Shown here: piece after piece, positions 1 through 5,324 of the stretch | Numbering within the stretch: position 1 is the first letter of the stretch | Layout: the number at the start of each line of letters is the position of its first letter | Assembly: GCA_051881895.1 (NCBI GenBank) | Contig: JBJEQT010000127.1 | Coordinates: forward strand, 1 to 9,765 | From: UBA3818 sp051881895 | GTDB lineage: Bacteria; Bacillota; Clostridia; Oscillospirales; Ruminococcaceae | Direction: 5' to 3' | Length of the DNA stretch: 9,765 nt | The notes under the pieces: generated by a model | Database searches by the model: none | Seen by the model: only the letters and a program-made list of their open reading frames with translations | Told to the model about the DNA's origin: nothing | Program-made: the position numbers and the translations under genes

Positions 1-274
1 TGTCAATCATCTGTTCTCCAACAGAATCATCATCCAGTTGGACCCGGCGGGCATACGCGCTTTTTAAGTAATCCTTTGCCTTATTGCTGGCAATGCGGAT
101 CAGCCAGGGTTTGTAATTGTCCCCTTGATAGGTATCGATATGGCGGTAAGCGGCAAGAAATGTTTCCTGCGTGAGGTTTTGCGACTCGTGATAATCATGG
201 ACCAGCTGATAGCACACGGTAAAAACCAGTTTTTCGTACTGTATCACTAAATCCTTAAATTTTTCATCGGTCAT
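1..274 (-). CDS. RNA polymerase sigma factor, sigma-70/ECF-like family (3' part outside window)
   Basis: The visible 91 N-terminal residues look like sigma-70 region 2 of an ECF-type factor, which binds the RNA polymerase beta' subunit and recognises the -10 element. Seen: region 2.1-like YEKLVFTVCYQLVHDY (about 13-28), region 2.2-like NLTQETFLAAYRHIDTY (33-49), and region 2.3/2.4-like PWLIRIASNKAKDYLKSAYA (56-75). Region 4 and the stop lie beyond the window edge, so subgroup and any anti-sigma partner cannot be judged. The ATG at 274 is the only standard start after an upstream in-frame TGA. Its Shine-Dalgarno is poor (AGAGG only 2 nt away). An overlapping 22-codon upstream frame could provide translational coupling. 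The gene is divergent from the thiamine unit. The family call is firm; the regulon is unknown. Confidence 0.88.
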   Translation of the reverse strand, partial: MTDEKFKDLVIQYEKLVFTVCYQLVHDYHESQNLTQETFLAAYRHIDTYQGDNYKPWLIRIASNKAKDYLKSAYARRVQLDDDSVGEQMID

Positions 275-339
275 GTCCTCTGTATCACCGCCTTTATCGC
301 TGCCTTCACAAATACAAACGAGAACGGGTAGATCCCCAC
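271..339 (-). other. possible upstream ORF overlapping the sigma factor start
   Basis: A 22-codon frame starts at GTG (339) and its TGA overlaps the sigma factor ATG in an ATGA junction. The peptide would begin (M)GIYPFSFVF and end KAVIQRT. The overlap suggests translational coupling, which would compensate for the weak Shine-Dalgarno of the sigma gene. The GTG itself has no visible ribosome binding site, so chance is quite possible. Confidence 0.25.
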
Positions 340-343
340 TTCA
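315..343 (-). promoter_or_regulatory. possible ECF-type promoter of the sigma factor gene
   Basis: On the minus strand TGAAGT (343-338) is followed after 17 nt by CGTTTG (320-315). This resembles the TGAAAC / CGT layout that ECF factors of the SigW type recognise, which would fit autoregulation. The -35-like element sits in a short inverted repeat, CACTT...AAGTG (337-352). No good sigma-A promoter was found here. If this promoter is used, its transcript would start downstream of the upstream frame's GTG, so the two proposals exclude each other. Confidence 0.25.
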
Positions 344-455
344 AAAAAAGTGAAAAAATATCAAAGTGATTCGCCGGAATTCGGCTGGGAAAAAGAAAAC
401 ATTTTGTCAGGATTTCCAAAAATATGCGTCTTTTTTCTCAAAAGCGCCGCAGCTC

Positions 456-483
456 TTGACTTTTGGGGACAGGCAAGTATAAT
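456..483 (+). promoter_or_regulatory. sigma-A promoter of the thiT transcript
   Basis: TTGACT (456-461) and a consensus TATAAT (478-483) are separated by 16 nt. Transcription should start near 490, placing the TPP aptamer about 30 nt into the RNA. The predicted RNA begins with a small hairpin (CGCAA 489-493 with TTGCG 501-505), possibly protecting the 5' end. Confidence 0.85.
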
Positions 484-513
484 AAAATCGCAATGAAACG
501 TTGCGGGAAATCG

Positions 514-607
514 AATAATAGGGGTGCTGCGTACACGCGGCTGAGAGCGGATAGAATGATATCCGAAACCCATAACCTGATCTGGATAATGCCAGCGTAG
601 GAATACA
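514..607 (+). ncRNA. TPP riboswitch (THI element)
   Basis: This is a thiamine pyrophosphate sensing aptamer in the leader of the thiamine transporter gene. Hallmarks seen: GGGGTGC (521-527), a short P3 stem GCG-TACA-CGC, GCTGAGAG (540-547) that forms the pyrimidine-binding T-loop, and CTGATCTGGATAATGCCAGC (577-596) followed by GTAGGAA, which binds the pyrophosphate end. A terminator follows within about 10 nt, so TPP binding should stop transcription before thiT. The outer P1 helix looks weak: the bases just 5' of GGGG do not pair obviously with those after GTAGGA. Confidence 0.95.
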
Positions 608-614
608 AAATGCG

Positions 615-647
615 CGTTGTATGGTTTTATCCATGCAGCGTTTTTTT
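615..647 (+). terminator. intrinsic terminator, expression platform of the TPP riboswitch
   Basis: CGTTGTATGG (615-624) pairs over ten positions, including two G-U wobbles, with CCATGCAGCG (631-640) around a TTTTAT loop, and seven T residues follow (641-647). It lies between the aptamer and the thiT ribosome binding site, as expected for transcriptional control. Its 5' arm can alternatively pair with the aptamer P3 region, giving a possible antiterminator. Confidence 0.85.
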
Positions 648-673
648 GTAATTTTTTTCAGGAGATGACCCAT

Positions 674-1255
674 ATGCAAAAGACAAGCAAAACCCGCATT
701 CTGGTTGAATGTGCCCTGATGATTGCTCTGGCAGTCGTTCTGGACATTCTGCCCCTTCCCAAATGGCCCAACGGCGGCTCTGTTTCGGTTTCCATGGTAC
801 CGATCGTATTTCTCTCTTACCGGCACGGCACCAAGTGGGGCCTTTTGACCGGCTTTACCTACTGCATCATTCAAATGATCACCGGCTTTTACGCGCCGCC
901 TGCCGGAACCATTCTGGCCTTTACCCTGTGCATCCTGCTGGACTATGTAATCGCTTTCACCGTTTTGGGAGCAGCAGACCTGTTTACCAAACCTTTTTCC
1001 AACAAACTGGTAGGATACACCGTCGGCGCTCTGGCCGTTACCTTTATCCGTTTCCTGTGCAGCTTCCTGTCCGGCGTTCTGATTTGGGGTTCCTACGCGC
1101 CGGAAGGGCAACCTGTATGGCTGTACTCTTTGACCTATAACGGCGGCTACATGATCCCCAATATGATCCTGACCGCAGTTATTATCCTGGTTCTGTGCGT
1201 GGCAATTGATCCCAAAACGCTGCGCCGTCCTCAGAAAGAATCTGCCAACGCGTAA
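674..1255 (+). CDS. thiT: thiamine transporter ThiT, substrate-binding S component of an ECF transporter
   Basis: A 193-residue hydrophobic protein, close to the roughly 180-residue family size, with about six membrane segments. ThiT captures thiamine outside the cell and passes it inward with the shared EcfA-EcfA'-EcfT energising module, which is not encoded here. Seen: AxxxA in the first segment (Ala14, Ala18), the spacing used by S components to contact EcfT; the family stretch SMVPIVFLSYRHGTKWGLLTG (about 40-60); and the C-terminal SLTYNGGYMIPNMILT (152-167), where ThiT proteins line the thiamine pocket. The ATG at 674 is preceded by AGGAG (660-664). An in-frame ATG at 665 overlaps that site and is less likely. 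The TPP riboswitch upstream independently supports thiamine as substrate. Confidence 0.93.
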   Translation: MQKTSKTRILVECALMIALAVVLDILPLPKWPNGGSVSVSMVPIVFLSYRHGTKWGLLTGFTYCIIQMITGFYAPPAGTILAFTLCILLDYVIAFTVLGAADLFTKPFSNKLVGYTVGALAVTFIRFLCSFLSGVLIWGSYAPEGQPVWLYSLTYNGGYMIPNMILTAVIILVLCVAIDPKTLRRPQKESANA

Positions 1256-1267
1256 AACGTCTTTAAG

Positions 1268-1303
1268 AAAAAGGCTTCTTTCCACGGAAAGAAGCCTTTT
1301 TTT
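1268..1303. terminator. bidirectional terminator between thiT and the thioesterase gene
   Basis: AAGGCTTCTTTC (1271-1282) pairs perfectly with GAAAGAAGCCTT (1287-1298) around CACG. A-rich sequence flanks one side and T-rich the other, so it can end both convergent transcripts. It starts 12 nt after the thiT stop and touches the stop codon of the minus-strand gene (1302-1304). Confidence 0.9.
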
Positions 1304-1676
1304 ATTTCTGGCAGGTTTTATGATAAAACTTTTCCCGGTTAACCAAAACGCGGCTATGTGTTCCTTCGCCGATCAATCCCCGTTCGTCCTCTGCCGTTAC
1401 TTTAAAGTCGTATTTTCTTCCTTCGACGTTCACAAGTTCTGCGGTAGCTTTCACTTTCATCCCCATAGGCGTTGCAGATACGTGGCTGACCGAAATCATC
1501 GTTCCCACCGAGGTATTCTCTTCTCCTAAATCAGCCGCGATACAGGCCGCCGCCGCGTTTTCCATCAGCGCGATCATCATGGGGGTAGCGAAAACCTCCA
1601 TATCGCCGCTGCCAACTGCCAATGCCGTATTCTCCTCATCTACAACCGTTTCTACTGTGTATCTCTTTGTGTCCAT
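1302..1676 (-). CDS. FlK-like acyl-CoA thioesterase (hot-dog fold)
   Basis: A 124-residue protein resembling Streptomyces cattleya fluoroacetyl-CoA thioesterase FlK. The FlK catalytic set Thr42/Glu50/His76 corresponds to Thr31 (VFATPMM), Glu39 (ALMENAA) and His65 (VSHVSATP), with identical spacing of 8 and 26 residues; FlK Gly69 corresponds to Gly58. EVFATPMMIALMENAAA starts the hot-dog helix, and GEGTHSRVLVNREKF (103-117) is the C-terminal family signature. It should hydrolyse a thioester between a short acyl group and CoA. Fluoroacetate itself is an unlikely substrate in most Clostridia, and the natural one is unknown. The ATG at 1676 is preceded by AGGAGAAGG at good spacing; the frame is open upstream without another convincing start. 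It is apparently monocistronic. Confidence 0.85.
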   Translation of the reverse strand: MDTKRYTVETVVDEENTALAVGSGDMEVFATPMMIALMENAAAACIAADLGEENTSVGTMISVSHVSATPMGMKVKATAELVNVEGRKYDFKVTAEDERGLIGEGTHSRVLVNREKFYHKTCQK

Positions 1677-1858
1677 GATCCTTCTCCTATCTGTTTGAAA
1701 CCTGTCTTTCTGCGATTTTTGGAAAATGCATCCCCAACCCTGAGGCGGGACCGCTGTCTTATCCAAACACGACGCGCCCAAACGCTCGCAGGAACCGGCT
1801 TTTGAAAAGCTGAACGGTACAAAGGGATTATATCACAGCCGCCTTTGTTTGCAAAGGT
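1677..1858 (-). other. intergenic region and predicted ~145-nt leader of the thioesterase gene
   Basis: Between the clpC stop and the thioesterase start lie a promoter (1827-1855) and an untranslated leader from about 1820 to 1677. I recognise no known riboswitch class. Seen are only a small GCTTT/AAAGC hairpin (about 1799-1811) and GC-rich segments. No T-rich terminator follows clpC; its stop is followed directly by the hairpin CCTTTG-CAAA-CAAAGG without a T run. Confidence 0.5.
1820..1857 (-). promoter_or_regulatory. promoter of the thioesterase gene with flanking CCTTTG/CAAAGG repeats
   Basis: A consensus TATAAT (1832-1827) carries an upstream TG (extended -10, TGATATAAT). A weaker -35, TTTGCA (1855-1850), lies 17 nt upstream. 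The -35 sits in the perfect inverted repeat CCTTTGCAAACAAAGG (1857-1842), and another CCTTTG (1825-1820) lies at the expected start site. Promoter use is likely; operator function of the repeats is inferred. Confidence 0.65.
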
Positions 1859-4249
1859 TTACGGCATAATTTTATGAACAATCAATTCTTCCCCCATCTC
1901 ACAGAAGATTTCATCCCCTTTGGAAAAGGAACCCGCCAGATACTGCTGTGCCAAGGGGTCTTCGATTCGCTTTCGAATCTCGCTTTTTAAAAGGCGCGCG
2001 CCCTGCGCCGGATTAAAATCCTTTTGCTCCAGCAGACAGGTCACCGCCTCGGGGGCAATTGTCGCGTTTACGCCAATCTGCCGCAGCCGCCGCTGCAGCT
2101 GACCGATCATTCTTGCACCGATTTTTTCCAACTGAGGACGCGTCAGATACTGGAAAAACAGAATTTCATCAATTCGGTTCAAAAATTCCGGCCGAAAATA
2201 CGTTTTCAGTTCTTTTTGGACTTCCCGCTTCATATTCTGTTCCTGGACACTGCCAGTCCCAAAGCCAAGATTTTTCTGCTGGGCGATCTTCTGCGCGCCG
2301 ATATTGGACGTCATAATAATAACGCAATTTTTAAAATTGACCCGCCGTCCGGCAGAATCAGTTAAATGGCCCTCGTCCAGCACCTGTAAAAGAAGATGAA
2401 AAATGTCAGGGTGTGCTTTTTCCACCTCGTCGAACAGGACTACCGAGTAGGGATTCTGCCGCACTTTTTCGGTCAGCTGTCCCCCCTCCTCATATCCCAC
2501 ATAGCCCGGCGGTGTGCCAATCAAGCGGGATACGGCATGCTTTTCCATGTATTCGGACATATCAATCCGGATCATAGCGTCCTCCCGCGCAAAAAGCGCT
2601 TCGGACAATGCTCTGCAAAGTTCGGTTTTTCCCACGCCGGACGGACCCAAAAAGAGAAAAGAGCCGATTGGCCGGTTTGGATCGTTCATGCCTGACCGGC
2701 TTCTTCGGATTGCTTTCGCGACAGCGCAAACAGCCTCTTCCTGGCCGATGATCCGGTCATGCAGCCGTTCTTCCAGTTCCAGCAGCCGCTTGTTTTGATC
2801 TTTCATCAGCTGCTCTGTCGGGATACCTGTCATTTTTGATGTCACCTGCGCAATATTCTGCGCTGTGACCACGGCGCTTTGTTGCTGCCTTTCTTCGCTT
2901 TCTGAAGGCCAGTGGTCCGAATGCCATCGCTCACCCAAAGCCCGGTCTTCCCCTGTGGTCAGCATCGCGAAGCGCCGCTGCGCACATAAGGCCGTTTTTT
3001 CTGTGTTTAAACGCACGCAAGCTGCCGCTTCATCCATCAAATCAATGGCCTTATCTGGCAAAAATCGGTCTGTCAGATACCGTTCGGACAGGGAAACTGC
3101 TGTTTCCAGCGCTTCATCCGTAATCTGCACACTATGATGGTTTTCGTACCGGGTACGCAGCCCTTTTAAAATCTCCAACGTTTTTTCCGGACTGGGCTCC
3201 AACACCTCAACGCTTTGAAAACGCCGCGCCAGAGCGCCATCTTTTTCGATATGTTTACGATATTCTTCCAACGTGGTGGCTCCAATAATCCGCAGTTCTC
3301 CCCGAGCCAACTGCGGCTTTAAAATGTTGGCGGCATCAATTGCCCCTTCGGCCGCGCCCGCTCCCATAATGGTGTGAATCTCATCAATAAACAAAATGAT
3401 ATTTCCATCATCCACAACCTCCTGCAGGCATGCGCGGACCCGTTCTTCAAACTCGCCCCGAAATTTCGTACCCGCAATCATATTGGTCAAATCCAGGGAC
3501 AAAATCCGCGTTTCCTGCATTTCCTGCGGTACGGCATCGGTTAAAAGCAGCTGTGCCAATCCTTCCGCCACCGCCGTTTTTCCAACGCCGGCCTCCCCGA
3601 TCAAACAGGGATTGTTTTTTGTTCTGCGGGAAAGGATCTGCAAAGTCCGTGAAATTTCTTCATCACGCCCTATCACCGGGTCTAGTTTTCCCTCTTTCGC
3701 CCACTGTGTCAAATCCCGGCTATATTTTTCCAAATTTGGGCAGCGGGACACCGCCGTTTTGGGTTTTCCCGCTTGCTTTTTCCCTTTCAAATACAAGCTT
3801 TCCACCAATTCGCTGCCAATAAGGTCCATCGCATCGCGGTAGACGCCGCCGCAGTCGACACCGATCTCTTTTAAAAAGCGAACCGCATAGCTTTCCCGTT
3901 CTTTCAGCATTGACAGCAGAATATGCTCTGTTCCGGCGATATTTTGTCCCAACATGCGGGCCTCCGCCAAAGCGTTTTCTAAACTTTTTCTGCAGCGCGG
4001 CGTAAAATGCTCCGTCGACATTTGGGTTTTAATGCCGCGTCCTACGGTTTCTATCAATTTTTGACGGATCTTTCCCCATTCAACACCGCGCCCTCGCAGA
4101 ATATTCCCGGCGATCCCACTTTCTTCTTCCAGCAATCCCAGCAGCAAATGCTCGCTTCCCACATAAGTATGGCCCAGAATACAGGCCTGCTCGATGGCGG
4201 CATTCACCGCAGCGTTTGCCTTACCGGTAAAGCCAGAAAATTTAAACAT
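1859..4249 (-). CDS. clpC: ClpC-type AAA+ unfoldase, ATP-binding subunit of a Clp protease
   Basis: A 796-residue hexameric unfoldase that threads proteins into ClpP. Domains: two Clp_N repeats (about 2-70 and 80-137, GSEHLLLGLLEEESG and GTEHILLSMLKERES); AAA1 with Walker A GEAGVGKT (218-225), Walker B ILFIDE (285-290), pore loop KFRG (262-265) and RRF arginine region (342-344); AAA2 with Walker A GPSGVGKT (535-542), Walker B VVLFDE (603-608), pore GYVG (582-585), FRPEFLNRID (685-694) and sensor-2 GAR (750-752). LGF (661-663) matches the ClpP-docking tripeptide. The segment between the modules (about 415-460) is short and lacks a clear coiled coil. Start: GGGAGG abuts an ATG at 4258 but lies 9 nt before the ATG at 4249, and MFKFSGFT fits the family N-terminus. 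No ctsR/mcsA/mcsB neighbours are present, unlike the Bacillus operon. Confidence 0.93.
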   Translation of the reverse strand: MFKFSGFTGKANAAVNAAIEQACILGHTYVGSEHLLLGLLEEESGIAGNILRGRGVEWGKIRQKLIETVGRGIKTQMSTEHFTPRCRKSLENALAEARMLGQNIAGTEHILLSMLKERESYAVRFLKEIGVDCGGVYRDAMDLIGSELVESLYLKGKKQAGKPKTAVSRCPNLEKYSRDLTQWAKEGKLDPVIGRDEEISRTLQILSRRTKNNPCLIGEAGVGKTAVAEGLAQLLLTDAVPQEMQETRILSLDLTNMIAGTKFRGEFEERVRACLQEVVDDGNIILFIDEIHTIMGAGAAEGAIDAANILKPQLARGELRIIGATTLEEYRKHIEKDGALARRFQSVEVLEPSPEKTLEILKGLRTRYENHHSVQITDEALETAVSLSERYLTDRFLPDKAIDLMDEAAACVRLNTEKTALCAQRRFAMLTTGEDRALGERWHSDHWPSESEERQQQSAVVTAQNIAQVTSKMTGIPTEQLMKDQNKRLLELEERLHDRIIGQEEAVCAVAKAIRRSRSGMNDPNRPIGSFLFLGPSGVGKTELCRALSEALFAREDAMIRIDMSEYMEKHAVSRLIGTPPGYVGYEEGGQLTEKVRQNPYSVVLFDEVEKAHPDIFHLLLQVLDEGHLTDSAGRRVNFKNCVIIMTSNIGAQKIAQQKNLGFGTGSVQEQNMKREVQKELKTYFRPEFLNRIDEILFFQYLTRPQLEKIGARMIGQLQRRLRQIGVNATIAPEAVTCLLEQKDFNPAQGARLLKSEIRKRIEDPLAQQYLAGSFSKGDEIFCEMGEELIVHKIMP

Positions 4250-4276
4250 GTAACTCATCCTCCCGCCTCATCATAT

Positions 4277-4285
4277 GATATAGCA
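4277..4285 (-). promoter_or_regulatory. possible extended -10 element of clpC
   Basis: Minus-strand TGCTATATC is an extended -10 motif about 28 nt before the clpC ATG at 4249. I found no convincing -35 at the right distance, so the start site is uncertain. Confidence 0.3.
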
Positions 4286-4311
4286 ACACCAATATATGAT
4301 CTGTCTGTTTG

Positions 4312-4328
4312 TCAGACCCTTTCAGACA
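4312..4328 (-). promoter_or_regulatory. tandem heptad upstream of clpC, CtsR-operator-like layout
   Basis: On the minus strand TGTCTGA-AAG-GGTCTGA is a direct repeat with a 10-bp period. The Firmicute heat-shock repressor CtsR binds a tandem heptad GGTCAAA with a 3-nt spacer. Here the layout and the GTC core match, but AA is replaced by TG in both heptads. It could be a diverged CtsR site, another regulator's site, or chance. It lies about 60 nt upstream of the clpC start and 110 nt upstream of the divergent gene. Confidence 0.3.
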
Positions 4329-4374
4329 ATCTTACTATTGGTTTTCGCCCGCTGTTTTATGCGATTTGGGTTGG

Positions 4375-4403
4375 AACCTTTCCGGCTTGATTTTCATAAA
4401 ATA
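4375..4403 (+). promoter_or_regulatory. possible sigma-K-type promoter of the small Cys-rich gene
   Basis: AACC (4375-4378), a 16-nt spacer and CATAAAATA (4395-4403) match the sporulation sigma-K pattern mACm-N16-CATAnnnTA. A sigma-A reading (TTGGAA 4371-4376 with a weak CATAAA) is poorer. The motif is short and AT-rich, so chance cannot be excluded. Confidence 0.35.
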
Positions 4404-4435
4404 AGGTGAAAATACTTTTATAGGGAGGTTTTCTC

Positions 4436-4615
4436 ATGCCCTGCTGTGAAAACAAGAACAAAACCTGGATCATCATTCTGGTATTTATCCTGCTGTACGT
4501 TCTGTATTGCGATTTTGACCTTTGCAACATCTTCGGTAGCTGCGGCAGCAATTATAATAACAACAATTGTAATTGCAACTGCGGCCGCAATAACCCGCCG
4601 TACTGCTGCGACTAA
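4436..4615 (+). CDS. small cysteine- and asparagine-rich single-pass membrane protein, unknown function
   Basis: A 59-residue protein I do not recognise. The N-terminus MPCCENKNK is polar. One hydrophobic segment follows (about 11-24, WIIILVFILLYVLY). The tail has CDFDLC (25-30), GSCGS, an Asn run with CNCNCG (45-50) and PPYCCD at the end. Ten residues are cysteine (3, 4, 25, 30, 36, 45, 47, 49, 57, 58), enough to bind metal or to crosslink by disulfides. That it is a real gene is supported by a strong GGGAGG 7 nt before the ATG, an intrinsic terminator 12 nt after the stop, and a promoter-like motif upstream. If the sigma-K-type promoter is real, it would act in the mother cell late in sporulation, like many small Cys-rich coat or crust proteins; that is inference. 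Confidence 0.75.
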   Translation: MPCCENKNKTWIIILVFILLYVLYCDFDLCNIFGSCGSNYNNNNCNCNCGRNNPPYCCD

Positions 4616-4627
4616 TGTTAGGCAAAT

Positions 4628-4657
4628 AAAAAAAGCCCGCTTCTGCGGGCTTTTTTT
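4628..4657. terminator. bidirectional terminator between the two convergent Cys-rich genes
   Basis: Seven A, GCCCGC (4635-4640), loop TTCT, GCGGGC (4645-4650) and seven T form a symmetrical intrinsic terminator. It lies 12 nt after the plus-strand stop and 3 nt after the stop of the minus-strand gene (4661), so it can serve both transcripts. Confidence 0.93.
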
Positions 4658-4660
4658 CTG

Positions 4661-5308
4661 TTATTCACAAAAACGCGCTTCTTCAATCATTTGCGTGCAC
4701 AAACGGCTGTATTCCCGGCACAGACATTCGCCAAGTCTGCAAAGGCCGGTGTTCTCCTGATCGCCGCACAGCAAGGCAAATGCGCGGCCGATATGCTCAA
4801 ACTGTTCCCGCCCGTTTTTTGCGCCAAGCAGGTAATACGACAGCGTTTGGGGATCATTGATCTTCTCCGATAAAAACGGGTCCCGTTTTTGGATCCAAGC
4901 CAAAAATTCCTGCGATGCCGTTTCCGCCAGAACGGATGGGAGTTCCTGATTGAGGACCGTATCAGTCACAAAAGCAAACAAGATTTTTCTTTGGAGCCGT
5001 TCAAACGATTCCGTGCTTTCCTGGCAAAATGTCAAAACCGGACTATTTTCCTCAAACAAAACATCCGCGATTTTTTTGCCCAAAGCATATGCCTTATCGA
5101 TATTTCCATTTTCCTTTTGCAGTACAAATTCCTGCGCCGCCTTTTCTCCAGCATCTTCCAGCGAAGGCTTTGCTCCGGAGGGCGGAACAATTTTCATATC
5201 ACTGTCATCCCCAACGGCAGCCAGCATCAGCCCGGTACCCTTCTTTTTTGTGTACACGGCATGCGACATCAACAGGACGAAGATAAAAAGAACCGCGATC
5301 CAAAGCAT
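4661..5308 (-). CDS. hypothetical membrane-anchored protein with Cys-rich C-terminus
   Basis: A 215-residue protein of unrecognised family. It begins with a hydrophobic segment (residues 2-19, LWIAVLFIFVLLMSHAVY) followed by YTKKKG, so it is either a signal anchor or a signal peptide. The rest looks mainly alpha-helical and soluble. The last 35 residues hold six of the seven cysteines (181, 190, 195, 197, 204, 214), including LCRLGECLCREYSRLC (189-204), which suggests disulfides or metal binding. It is the last gene after the malic enzyme and TSCPD genes, 16 nt behind the latter, so probably cotranscribed. Start choice: AAAGG lies 9 nt before the ATG at 5308 but directly abuts an alternative ATG at 5317 (218 residues). 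No catalytic motif was found. Confidence 0.75.
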   Translation of the reverse strand: MLWIAVLFIFVLLMSHAVYTKKKGTGLMLAAVGDDSDMKIVPPSGAKPSLEDAGEKAAQEFVLQKENGNIDKAYALGKKIADVLFEENSPVLTFCQESTESFERLQRKILFAFVTDTVLNQELPSVLAETASQEFLAWIQKRDPFLSEKINDPQTLSYYLLGAKNGREQFEHIGRAFALLCGDQENTGLCRLGECLCREYSRLCTQMIEEARFCE

Positions 5309-5324
5309 TGTTCTCATCCTTTCG

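Noticed and set aside
373..388. GCCGGAATTCGGC near-palindrome as an operator
   Set aside because: Short four-base arms, no second copy nearby and no clear relation to either promoter; likely chance.
617..673. N-terminal extension of thiT from an in-frame TTG at 617
   Set aside because: The extension lies inside the riboswitch terminator and leader; the AGGAG at 660-664 points to the ATG at 674.
407..1285. Long minus-strand open frame (292 codons) antisense to thiT
   Set aside because: It runs through the TPP riboswitch and opposite a well-supported thiT; its low-complexity, Gln/Gly/Asn-rich product has no family features and no ribosome binding site.
1842..1857. Hairpin CCTTTG-CAAA-CAAAGG as a clpC terminator
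   Set aside because: No T run follows it on the minus strand, and it coincides with the -35 of the thioesterase promoter; an operator role is more plausible.
4259..4435. Canonical CtsR (GGTCAAA tandem) or CIRCE operator before clpC
   Set aside because: No exact GGTCAAA heptad pair and no TTAGCACTC-N9-GAGTGCTAA repeat is present; only the altered heptad layout was found.
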